From NCBI GenBank assembly GCA_041628615.1, contig JBFKOW010000058.1:1-18128 (forward strand): DNA of 18,128 bases. The letters run 5' to 3'. Within the stretch, counting starts at the first letter, position 1. Each line of letters opens with the position of its first letter. The notes below the pieces were generated by a model that ran no database searches, was not told the DNA's origin, and worked only from the letters and a program-made list of their open reading frames with translations. This document shows positions 7,380 to 16,764 of the stretch, in pieces. The stretch is from JAMWZF01 sp041628615. GTDB lineage: Bacteria; Pseudomonadota; Alphaproteobacteria; Rhodobacterales; Rhodobacteraceae. Both the position numbers and the translations under genes were made by a program.

Positions 7380-7739
7380 ATGAAATACACCGAAGAACAC
7401 GAATGGCTCCGCGAGGACGGCAACGTCATCACCGTGGGCATCACCGCCCACGCCGCCGAGCAGCTGGGCGACATCGTCTTCGTCGAACTGCCCGAGGAGG
7501 GCCGCGAGGTGTCTAAGAACGACGACGTGGTGGTGATCGAGAGCGTGAAGGCCGCCTCCGACATCCTCGCCCCGCTCGACGGCGCCATCGTCGAGGTCAA
7601 CGCCGCGCTCGCCGACAACCCGGCGCTGGTGAACGAGGATCCGCTGGGCGAAGGCTGGTTCTTCAAGATGACCGCCACCGACAAGTCGCAGATGGACGAC
7701 TACATGGACGAGGATGCCTACAAGGCGATGATCGCCTGA
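7380..7739 (+). CDS. gcvH: Glycine cleavage system H-protein
   Basis: This 119-residue lipoyl carrier shuttles the aminomethyl intermediate between P-, T- and L-proteins. It has the typical start KYTEEHEWLRED, the turn GITAHAAEQLGDIVFVELPE and the lipoylation site VVIESVKAASD with K57 as the modified lysine, followed by the conserved C-terminal EGWFFKM. Length is typical (about 120-130). The ATG follows gcvT by 12 bases with GAGGA just upstream, consistent with co-transcription under the riboswitch. No lipoate ligase or L-protein (lpd) gene is in the window; lpd is usually shared with the 2-oxoacid dehydrogenases. Confidence 0.97.
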   Translation: MKYTEEHEWLREDGNVITVGITAHAAEQLGDIVFVELPEEGREVSKNDDVVVIESVKAASDILAPLDGAIVEVNAALADNPALVNEDPLGEGWFFKMTATDKSQMDDYMDEDAYKAMIA

Positions 7740-7794
7740 GGTCTCGTTCCACCGCTTTCCGCATTCCGGGCACCGATCAACAGGGAGAGCCGCG

Positions 7795-10644
<2,850 letters not shown>

Positions 10645-10646
10645 CG

Positions 10647-11354
10647 ATGGACGCGGCGGCGACGGCGGCGGCGTCGGGGGGCGGGGCCTTCCGGCGCTAC
10701 GCCGTCTTCCACCTGTCCGACGATCCGGGCCTCGCCGCCTTCGGTGCGGCGTGGCTGGGCTGGGACGCGGTGGCGGCGCGGGAGGTGCCGCATCCCGACA
10801 TCGGCCTGCCGCTGGCCGAGATCACCGGGACGCCCCGCCGCTACGGCTTTCACGGCACGCTGAAGCCGCCGTTCCGGCTGTCCGCCGGGGCCGGACCCGA
10901 GACGCTGGTCGCGGCGGTGGAGCGGATCGCGGCGGCGGCCGCGCCGGTCCGGCTGGCCGGGCTGGTCCCGGCCCGGATAGGGTCCTTCGTCGCGCTGGTG
11001 CCGGAGGGCGACAGCGCCGCCCTGACCGCGCTCGCTGCTCGCTGCGTGACCGCGCTGGACGCCTTCCGCGACCCGCCCGAGGCCGGCGAACTGGAGCGCC
11101 GGCGCAAGGGGCTGACCCCGGCGCAGGACGCCCATCTCGACCGCTGGGGTTATCCCTTCGTGCTGGACCAGTTCCGCTTTCACCTGACCCTGACCGGGGC
11201 GCTGGAGCCGAACCTGGCGGCGCGGGTGCTGGCGGTATTGCGGGACCTGCCGCCGCCCCTGCCGCGGCCCTGCGTCCTCGGCTCGGTCTCGGTGTTGGGC
11301 GAACGGGCGGACGGAAGGTTCGTGGAGATCCGCCGCCTGCCGCTCGGCGGCTGA
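10647..11354 (+). CDS. DUF1045 family protein, 2H phosphoesterase-like
   Basis: This 235-residue protein belongs to the DUF1045 family, known mainly from phosphonate (phn) operons. It has the two HxT motifs of the two-histidine (2H) phosphoesterase fold: H69-G-T71 in YGFHGTLKPPF and H179-L-T181 in FRFHLTLTG. RRYAVFHLSDDP and FGAAWLGWD near the N-terminus match the family start, behind an Ala/Gly-rich extension of about 14 residues. The ATG lies two bases after the gcvP stop, with AGGAGG 13 bases upstream inside gcvP, so it is probably co-translated and under the same glycine riboswitch. No phn genes are visible. The 2H fold suggests hydrolysis or ligation of a cyclic or 2',5' phosphodiester; the real substrate is unknown. 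It ends convergently, five bases from the next gene. Confidence 0.85.
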   Translation: MDAAATAAASGGGAFRRYAVFHLSDDPGLAAFGAAWLGWDAVAAREVPHPDIGLPLAEITGTPRRYGFHGTLKPPFRLSAGAGPETLVAAVERIAAAAAPVRLAGLVPARIGSFVALVPEGDSAALTALAARCVTALDAFRDPPEAGELERRRKGLTPAQDAHLDRWGYPFVLDQFRFHLTLTGALEPNLAARVLAVLRDLPPPLPRPCVLGSVSVLGERADGRFVEIRRLPLGG

Positions 11355-11369
11355 CCGCCTCAGCCGTCG
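11345..11369. terminator. Inverted repeat holding both convergent stop codons
   Basis: CGGCGGCTGA (11345-11354) pairs with TCAGCCGTCG (11360-11369) around the five-base spacer CCGCC. The stem is 10 bp in the + strand RNA with one G-U pair. In the - strand RNA that pair becomes an A-C mismatch, leaving seven perfect pairs. The stop codons of both genes lie in the arms. There is no T tract on either side, so strength as a bidirectional terminator is uncertain. Confidence 0.45.
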
Positions 11370-12202
11370 CCCGGTCCGGGGTCGTAGGCGGGCAGGATCG
11401 CCGGTGGCATCGGCCCCTTGTTGCGGCCGCCCTGCTGCATCTGCTCCCAGCCATGGGCGAGGATGCCGACCGACCGGGACAGGCAGAACAGTCCGCGCGA
11501 CAACGGCGGCGCGAAGCCCAGTTCGCAGAAGATCACCGCCGTCGCCCCGTCGATGTTCATCGCGATCGGCCGGCCGCCGCGATCCTCGCCCAGCCGCCGC
11601 TGCACCGCCTCGCCGATCTCCGCGAAACGGCCGCTGACGGTGCCCTCGGCGGCGGCCGCGCGGACCAGCGCCATGAGCCGCGGCGCGCGCGGGTCGACCG
11701 GCTTGTGGAACCGGTGGCCGAAGCCCGACACGATCCGGCCATGCGCCGCCCGCCAGGCGTCAAGCCCGGCGGCCACCGCCGCGGGCAGATCGGCCCCGGC
11801 GTCGATCCGGGCGGCGATGTCGAGGTAGAGTTCGGCGCAGTGCTGGCCGGCGCCGCCATGCACGTCGCCCAGCATGTTGACCCCGGTCGCCATCACGTTG
11901 TTCAGCCCGACGCCGCAGGTCGCCGCCATCCGGGCGGCGGCGATGGACGGGGCCTGCGGCCCGTGGTCGACCCCGGCGACCAGCGCCGCCTCCAGCAGCC
12001 GCGCCTCGGCCCCGGTGGGGATCTCGCCGCGCAGCAGCAGCCAGATCATCTGCGCGAAGCCGATGCTGCCGATCAGGTCCTCCACCGGGTGGCCGCGGAA
12101 CGCGATCCGGCCCGGTTCCATGTCGATGATCGAGGTGCGCCACCACTGGCGCAGGTCTTCGGTCGGGTCGGCGGACAGGTCGGGAGATGCGTCAGGGGGC
12201 AT
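11360..12202 (-). CDS. Citrate synthase-fold protein, probable citryl-CoA lyase
   Basis: This 280-residue protein has the citrate synthase fold but is much shorter than citrate synthase (about 370-440), matching the stand-alone citryl-CoA lyase-type group. The catalytic set appears complete: H115 in DVHGGAGQH (the HGG loop), H163 in GFGHRFHKPVDPR (GFGH motif) and D218 in AMNIDGAT. Such proteins cleave citryl-CoA, or a related 3-hydroxyacyl-CoA, to acetyl-CoA and an oxoacid, or run in reverse. No citrate lyase subunits or ligase are near, so the acyl substrate is open. The ATG is chosen for a CGGAG sequence just upstream. The gene is convergent with the DUF1045 gene and lies 81 bases downstream of the LacI gene on the same strand; that gap holds a small palindrome. 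Confidence 0.8.
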   Translation of the reverse strand: MPPDASPDLSADPTEDLRQWWRTSIIDMEPGRIAFRGHPVEDLIGSIGFAQMIWLLLRGEIPTGAEARLLEAALVAGVDHGPQAPSIAAARMAATCGVGLNNVMATGVNMLGDVHGGAGQHCAELYLDIAARIDAGADLPAAVAAGLDAWRAAHGRIVSGFGHRFHKPVDPRAPRLMALVRAAAAEGTVSGRFAEIGEAVQRRLGEDRGGRPIAMNIDGATAVIFCELGFAPPLSRGLFCLSRSVGILAHGWEQMQQGGRNKGPMPPAILPAYDPGPGDG

Positions 12203-12230
12203 GGCGGCTCCGGGGGCGGCGGCGGGGACC

Positions 12231-12244
12231 GCTCCAGTTGGAGC
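12231..12244. promoter_or_regulatory. Small palindrome upstream of the citryl-CoA lyase-like gene
   Basis: GCTCCAGTTGGAGC is a six-plus-six palindrome with a two-base centre, 29-42 bases before the start codon of the - strand gene. Its place suits an operator or a 5' UTR hairpin. I do not recognise the binding protein, and no convincing -10 element is seen in this 81-base gap, so chance is possible. Confidence 0.3.
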
Positions 12245-12283
12245 CGAGCCGGGCGGACTTGTCCAGCCGGGCGGGGGCGAAGG

Positions 12284-13324
12284 TCAGGGGGCGGCGCGGC
12301 GGTGCGACTGGCGCATCACCAGCGGGCATTCCATCCGCTCGGCGACCGGCTCGGTGTCGCCGCCCAGCAGCCGCGCGACGCACCACTGGCCCATCTCGCG
12401 ATGCGGCAGCAGGACGGTGGACAGGGCCGGCGACAGGTGCTGCGCGATCTCCTGGTCGTCGTAGCCCATCACCGCGATGGTTTCGCCGGGGCGTTCGCCC
12501 AGTTCCTTCAGCGCCTCGTAGCAGCCCACCGCCGTCAGGTCGTTGGCGCAGAAGATCGCGTCGGGCCGCCGGCTGCCGTCGAGCAGGCGCAGGGTGGCGC
12601 TGCGGCCGCCGGAGGGCAGGAAGTTGCCCTCGACGATGAGCGAGGGATCGACCGGGATGCGGGCCGCCCGCAGGGCGCGTTCGTAGCCCTCCATCCGCTG
12701 GTCCGAGGCTTCCATCCAGGGCTCGCCCGAGATGAAGGCGATGCGGCGGTGGCCTTCCGCGATCAGTGCCGCCGTCGCCGCTTCGCCGCCGCGCCGCTCG
12801 GCCGGGACGACGGAGGGATGGCGCCCGGCGCCGTCGTAGCAGTTGAGCAGCACCGCGCGATGCCGGGCCAGCGCGTCCGGCACGGCGATTTCCCGGGTCA
12901 GGATCGAGCCGTAGATCACCCCGACGGCATTGTCCCCGGTCCATTTCTTGAGCACGTCGGCCTCGTAGTCCGGATCGCCACCGGTCATCACGACTTCGAG
13001 GAGGCAATTGTTCTTCCAGGCTTCCTCCTGCGCGCCCTCGATCGAGATCGCGGCGAAGGGACTGGTGGCGATCTCGTCGAGCATGAGGCCGATCACCCCG
13101 CGGCCCGCGGCCTTCGGCGGCCGCCCGGCGCCGCGGGGCCGGTAGCCGAGCCGGTCCACCGCCTCCATGACGCGCCGCCGCGTGTCGCGGCTGATCCGCA
13201 TGTCCTCGAGCCCGTTCAGCACGAAGGACACGGTGGATTGCGACACACCGGCCGCCACTGCCACGTCCTTCATCGTGACCCGCGACGTCGCGCGCTCGGA
13301 AGAAGTTTCGTCGGGCTTCGTCAT
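12284..13324 (-). CDS. LacI family transcriptional regulator
   Basis: This 346-residue repressor has an N-terminal helix-turn-helix, VTMKDVAVAAGVSQSTVSF (residues 16-34), and the family sequence ISRDTRRRVMEAVDRLGYRPR. A periplasmic-binding-protein-like ligand domain (about 75-340) follows, with VIGLMLDEI, IAFISGEPWMEASDQRMEGY, DAIFCANDLTAVG and VMGYDD. The hinge (residues 61-76) is odd: GAGRPPKAAGRG replaces the usual hinge helix with its minor-groove leucine. The ATG at 13324 is chosen because AAGGGAAGG lies just upstream and the HTH starts 15 residues later; longer in-frame starts would run through the operator. It is divergent from the ABC importer operon across a 136-base gap with an AT-rich palindrome. 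It probably represses that operon and itself until its sugar binds. The ligand is unknown. Confidence 0.93.
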   Translation of the reverse strand: MTKPDETSSERATSRVTMKDVAVAAGVSQSTVSFVLNGLEDMRISRDTRRRVMEAVDRLGYRPRGAGRPPKAAGRGVIGLMLDEIATSPFAAISIEGAQEEAWKNNCLLEVVMTGGDPDYEADVLKKWTGDNAVGVIYGSILTREIAVPDALARHRAVLLNCYDGAGRHPSVVPAERRGGEAATAALIAEGHRRIAFISGEPWMEASDQRMEGYERALRAARIPVDPSLIVEGNFLPSGGRSATLRLLDGSRRPDAIFCANDLTAVGCYEALKELGERPGETIAVMGYDDQEIAQHLSPALSTVLLPHREMGQWCVARLLGGDTEPVAERMECPLVMRQSHRRAAP

Positions 13325-13358
13325 CCTTCCCTTCGCCGCCAAACGCGTCCCTTGCATT

Positions 13359-13387
13359 TTGCTAATAAATATTGCTAATAATATTAG
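13359..13387 (+). promoter_or_regulatory. Candidate promoter of the ABC importer operon
   Basis: TTGCTA (13359-13364) and TATTAG (13382-13387) are 17 bases apart and match the sigma-70 -35 and -10 consensus at four of six positions each. Transcription would start near 13394, giving a leader of about 65 bases before the permease ATG. The -10 lies inside the 15-bp palindrome, as expected for a site blocked by a repressor. Confidence 0.45.
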
Positions 13388-13392
13388 CGCAA
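13364..13392 (-). promoter_or_regulatory. Candidate divergent promoter of the LacI gene
   Basis: On the - strand TTGCGC (13392-13387) and TTTATT (13369-13364) are 17 bases apart, a fair sigma-70 match. It overlaps the opposite promoter almost exactly, so one bound repressor could control both directions. Confidence 0.4.
13374..13388. promoter_or_regulatory. AT-rich palindromic operator, probable LacI-family binding site
   Basis: GCTAATA-A-TATTAGC is a perfect 7-1-7 palindrome. The sequence TTGCTAATAA occurs at 13372-13381 and again at 13359-13368, 13 bases away, giving a second partial site. An outer pair CTTGC (13351-13355) and GCAAG (13389-13393) flanks the whole. The region is a sharp AT-rich island in GC-rich DNA, between a LacI gene and the operon it should control. 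Confidence 0.65.
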
Positions 13393-13460
13393 GCGGAATC
13401 GCGGCCGATTCGACGGCTGGCGGTCCCGCGAAGCGGCGGCATTGGATCGGGGAGGAGACG

Positions 13461-14549
13461 ATGCGCGAGACACCGAAGAGGATGCTGGGACAGACCCAGG
13501 CGGCGTGGCTGCTGCTGGCCCCGTTCCTGGTCACCTATGCGCTGTTCCTCGTCTACCCGTTCTTCCGCGGCTTCTGGATCAGCCTGCACGACTGGAACCT
13601 GCTGGCCGTCGCGTTCAACCCGGACGCCAAGGAATTCGTCGGCCTGCGCAACTACGAACGCGTCATGTGGGGCCGCAACATCGAGTGGGGACCGTTCGTC
13701 GCGCCGCTCTGGCAGGGGCTGGGGCTTCTCGGCCTCGCCCTGTCCGTGATCCTTCGCCGGGTGGACCGGCTGAGCCGTCTGAACGCCGCCGCCCTGGCCG
13801 TGGCGTCGCTGCTCCTGGTTGTCCTCCCCGGTTTCCATCCCGGCGAAGGAGGCCGCTGGTTCGACCGCCGGTTCTGGCCCACGGTCGGCAACACCATCCT
13901 GTTCGTCGGCTGGGCGGTGCCCGGGGTGACGCTCTCGGCGCTGGTGCTGGCCGCGGCGCTGAACCGCGAGACCCGGGCGATGGGCCTGTTGCGGACGCTG
14001 TTCTTCCTCAGCCAGGTGCTGTCGGTCACCGTGGTGACGCTGATCTGGCAGATCATGTTCTCGCCCCGGCAGGGCCTGATCGCCAACATCACCGAAGTGT
14101 TCGGCGGCACCCCGATCAACTGGCTCACCGACCAGCAGTTCGCCATGGCGGCGATCGTCATCGCCACGGTGTGGTGGAGCCTCGGGATCGCGATGATCCT
14201 GTTCCTCGCCGGGCTGCAGGACATCTCGAAGGACATCTACGAGGCGGCGGCGCTCGACAACGCGCGGGGCGTCAGGGCGTTCTGGTACGTCACCCTGCCC
14301 AACCTCAAGCGGACCGTGACGCTGGTCGTGGTGCTGCAGATCATCCTGCACTTCCAGGTCTTCGGGCAGTCGCACCTGATGACCCAGGGCGGGCCGAACG
14401 ACACCACCCAGGTGCTCGTCCGCTACATCTACCAGACCGGGTTCCGCGACAGCGAACTGGGCCGCGCCAGCGCGATGGCGGTGTTCCTGTTCGTCATCAT
14501 GGGCAGCTTCTCGGTCATCCAGTTCATCGTCGGGCGGGAGAAGAGCTGA
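13461..14549 (+). CDS. Carbohydrate ABC transporter permease (MalF/UgpA type)
   Basis: This 362-residue inner-membrane permease is one half of the channel of a CUT1-type sugar importer. The first transmembrane segment is at about 15-35 (AAWLLLAPFLVTYALFLVYP). The cytoplasmic EAA loop at 261-280 (EAAALDNARGVRAFWYVTLP) docks the ATPase, and the C-terminal part has LMTQGGPNDTTQVLVRYIY, typical of MalF-like partners. It is longer than the usual 290-310. Between NYERVMW (64-70) and RFWPTVGNTILF (137-148) there is an extra stretch of about 65 residues with two hydrophobic segments (about 81-98 and 108-124) joined by a basic loop RRVDRLSR. GGGGAGGAG lies just before the chosen ATG; an upstream in-frame extension would cross the operator. 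The stop overlaps the next start (ATGA). Confidence 0.93.
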   Translation: MRETPKRMLGQTQAAWLLLAPFLVTYALFLVYPFFRGFWISLHDWNLLAVAFNPDAKEFVGLRNYERVMWGRNIEWGPFVAPLWQGLGLLGLALSVILRRVDRLSRLNAAALAVASLLLVVLPGFHPGEGGRWFDRRFWPTVGNTILFVGWAVPGVTLSALVLAAALNRETRAMGLLRTLFFLSQVLSVTVVTLIWQIMFSPRQGLIANITEVFGGTPINWLTDQQFAMAAIVIATVWWSLGIAMILFLAGLQDISKDIYEAAALDNARGVRAFWYVTLPNLKRTVTLVVVLQIILHFQVFGQSHLMTQGGPNDTTQVLVRYIYQTGFRDSELGRASAMAVFLFVIMGSFSVIQFIVGREKS

Positions 14550-15382
14550 TGAGCCGCGGCTACTACTGGCTGATCCTCGGGCTGTCGATCCCGGCCTTCC
14601 TCTGGCTGGTGCCGACGATCTGGATGGTGTCGCTGTCGTTCCAGCCCAACGAGGTGCTGGCGCGGACGACCTCGACCACCGCCTTCGGGCTGGTGCCGAT
14701 CCCCTTCACCGCCGAGAACTACGCCGCGCTGTTCGCCTTCGGGCAGACGCCGTGGTGGTTCCTGAACTCGGTGATCGTGTCGCTGGGGATGACGCTTGGC
14801 GTGCTCGCCGTCTCGACCACGGCGGGCTACGCGCTCGCCCGGCTCGACTTTCCCGGCAAGACCGCGGTCACGGTGATCTGCCTGATCGGGCTGATGGTGC
14901 CGGAACAGGCGGTGTTCATCCCGCTCTACACGATGTTCGCCGACTTCGGCTGGCACAATTCCTATCACGCGCTGATCCTGCCGCGGATGGCGGTGCCCAT
15001 CGGGGTGTTCCTGATGATGCAGTTCTTCAAGGGCATCCCGCGCGACATCGAGGAGGCGGCGCGGCTCGACGGGGTCGGCTGGCTGCAGATCTTCTGGCAC
15101 GTCATGCTGCCGCTGGCGCGGCCGGCGATGATGACGCTGGCGATCCTGACGTTCCTCTATGCCTGGAACGACTACCTCTGGCCGCTCGTCTCGGCGCAGC
15201 AGCGGGAGTACTTCACCATCACGCTGGGCCTCGCCAGCATCCAATCCAACTTCGCGCAATCGGAAGGGCTGGGCCGGGTCATGGCCTCGGGCGTCATCGC
15301 CTCGCTTCCGGTCGTGCTGCTGTTCCTGATCTTCCAGCGGTACGTGGTGCAGGCCATGACCGTGGGCGGATCGAAGGGCTGA
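14549..15382 (+). CDS. Carbohydrate ABC transporter permease (MalG/UgpE type)
   Basis: This 277-residue inner-membrane protein is the second channel half. About six transmembrane segments are visible, beginning with YYWLILGLSIPAFLWLVPTI, and the EAA loop is at 168-188 (EEAARLDGVGWLQIFWHVMLP). WFLNSVIVSLG, GYALARLDFPGK and FLYAWNDYLWPL are standard for MalG-type permeases, and length is typical. Its ATG shares bases with the stop of permease 1, so the two are probably made in equal amounts. The substrate-binding protein gene starts 28 bases after it. Confidence 0.95.
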   Translation: MSRGYYWLILGLSIPAFLWLVPTIWMVSLSFQPNEVLARTTSTTAFGLVPIPFTAENYAALFAFGQTPWWFLNSVIVSLGMTLGVLAVSTTAGYALARLDFPGKTAVTVICLIGLMVPEQAVFIPLYTMFADFGWHNSYHALILPRMAVPIGVFLMMQFFKGIPRDIEEAARLDGVGWLQIFWHVMLPLARPAMMTLAILTFLYAWNDYLWPLVSAQQREYFTITLGLASIQSNFAQSEGLGRVMASGVIASLPVVLLFLIFQRYVVQAMTVGGSKG

Positions 15383-15410
15383 ACCCATGCACATCTCAGG
15401 GAGGAAACCG

Positions 15411-16685
15411 ATGAAACATGTGCTTCTGACCGCGGCCGCGGCCGCGACCCTCGCCACCGGCGCCGCCGCGCAGGAGGTCACGCTGGGCCGCTTCTTCGGC
15501 GCCTGCGAGGACGCCGGCACCGACACCACCACGAGCGTCGGCGAGGCCTGCATCATCCAGTCGATCATCAACGCCGCCGATGCCGAACTCGACGGCATCA
15601 CGATCAACACCCTGCCCACCGACTGGGGCAACTACTACGACCAGATCAAGGCGGCCTATGCCGGGGGCACCCCGCCGGACGTGCACGTGATGCACCGCCA
15701 CCGGGTGCCGGAATTCGCCGGGCTGGGGGCGATCGCCGAGATCTCGGGCGACCTCGAGGCCGCCGGCATCGATCCCGCCGACTGGTCCGAGAACGCGCTC
15801 GCGGCGGTAAGCTTCAATGGCGGGATCTACGGCGTGCCGATGGATTTCCACGCCAACCTCTGGCACGTCAACATGGACATCATGGCCGAGGCCGGCCTGG
15901 TCGCCGACGGCAAGCCGGTCCTGCCGTCCTCGCCCGAGGAACTCCTGGCACATGCCCGGCAGGTGAAGGAGGCCACCGGCAAGGACTACCTCGCCGCCGA
16001 CTTCGCCCAGTTCCCGATCGGGGTGCGGCTGGTGCTGGCGCTGATGTGGCAGCAGGAGGCCAACATCTTCACCGAGGACGGCACCGCCACGATCGACACC
16101 GAGGCCGCGCGCAACGCCGTCACCGCGATCACCCAGCTGTTCGACGCCGGCCTCGCCAATCCGCAGCTCAACTACGCCGACAGCCAGCAGGCTTTCCTCA
16201 ACGGCGAGGCGGCGATCCTCGTCAACGGCACCTGGGTGGTGGACTTCTACACCGCGGAGGCCGCGAAGGCGGAGGTCGGGCTGAACGCCTACTACGTCGC
16301 CGATTTCCCGACCCTGTTCGACACCGGCGCGACCTGGGCCGACAGCCACATGTGGGCGATCCCCTCGACGCTTGAAGGCGAAAAGCGGGCGGCGGCGATG
16401 AAGGTGCTGGCCTTCATCAACGACCACAACATCGACTGGGCCCGCACCGGCCACATGGCGGTGCGGAACTCGGTCCTCGAAAGCGACGCCTACAACGCCC
16501 TGCCGCACCGGGACGAATACACCGGCACCGCGGCGATCGCGAAGGACACGCCGCCCAGCGAACGCTACGGCGCGATCCAGGACGTGCTGAACCGCGAACT
16601 GCAGGCGATCTGGCTCACCGGCAAGTCGGTGGACGATGCGCTCGCCGACGCGGAGATCGAGGTCCAGGACCTGCTCGACCGCTGA
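15411..16685 (+). CDS. Extracellular solute-binding protein of the sugar ABC importer
   Basis: This 424-residue family 1 (MalE-like) binding protein has a Sec signal peptide: basic MKH, hydrophobic core and likely cleavage at AAA-QEV after residue 20, giving a soluble periplasmic protein (no lipobox cysteine). Mature features include DQIKAAYAGGTPPDVHVMHRH, GVPMDFHANLWHVNMDIM and ETAQ-free body segments such as FLNGEAAILVNGTWVVDF, all typical of the family. The ATG at 15411 is chosen over one at 15387 because AGGGAGGAAA lies directly before it and it begins the signal peptide. It captures the sugar for the two upstream permeases. The ligand cannot be read from sequence; the following cytoplasmic glycosidase suggests an oligosaccharide or glycoside. 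A strong hairpin follows the stop. Confidence 0.95.
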   Translation: MKHVLLTAAAAATLATGAAAQEVTLGRFFGACEDAGTDTTTSVGEACIIQSIINAADAELDGITINTLPTDWGNYYDQIKAAYAGGTPPDVHVMHRHRVPEFAGLGAIAEISGDLEAAGIDPADWSENALAAVSFNGGIYGVPMDFHANLWHVNMDIMAEAGLVADGKPVLPSSPEELLAHARQVKEATGKDYLAADFAQFPIGVRLVLALMWQQEANIFTEDGTATIDTEAARNAVTAITQLFDAGLANPQLNYADSQQAFLNGEAAILVNGTWVVDFYTAEAAKAEVGLNAYYVADFPTLFDTGATWADSHMWAIPSTLEGEKRAAAMKVLAFINDHNIDWARTGHMAVRNSVLESDAYNALPHRDEYTGTAAIAKDTPPSERYGAIQDVLNRELQAIWLTGKSVDDALADAEIEVQDLLDR

Positions 16686-16695
16686 ACCGGGACGC

Positions 16696-16725
16696 GGGGT
16701 CCGGCTGTCCCAAAGGCCGGGCCCC
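16696..16725 (+). other. Intercistronic hairpin after the binding-protein gene
   Basis: GGGGTCCGGC (16696-16705) pairs with GCCGGGCCCC (16716-16725) with one T-G wobble and a 10-base loop. No T run follows. A stem here is common behind binding-protein genes, where it protects the upstream mRNA and partly stops transcription, so that more binding protein than downstream products is made. Confidence 0.55.
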
Positions 16726-16764
16726 CTCCACCCACCCCGACACCCGCAAGTCCGGGAGGACCCC

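Noticed and set aside
7740..7794. A possible terminator or promoter between gcvH and gcvP.
   Set aside because: The 55-base gap holds only a ribosome site near its end; no clear stem or promoter pair is seen.
11404..13378. Open + strand frames across the citryl-CoA lyase-like and LacI genes.
   Set aside because: They give low-complexity translations, whereas the - strand shows complete families with catalytic or HTH motifs.
13325..13534. An N-terminal extension of the LacI protein up to 13534.
   Set aside because: It would cross the AT-rich operator and the start of the divergent permease gene; the ATG at 13324 has a good ribosome site and a normal distance to the HTH.
15387..15410. An earlier ATG for the binding protein.
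   Set aside because: It would add eight residues before the signal peptide and lacks a ribosome site; AGGGAGGAAA directly precedes the ATG at 15411.
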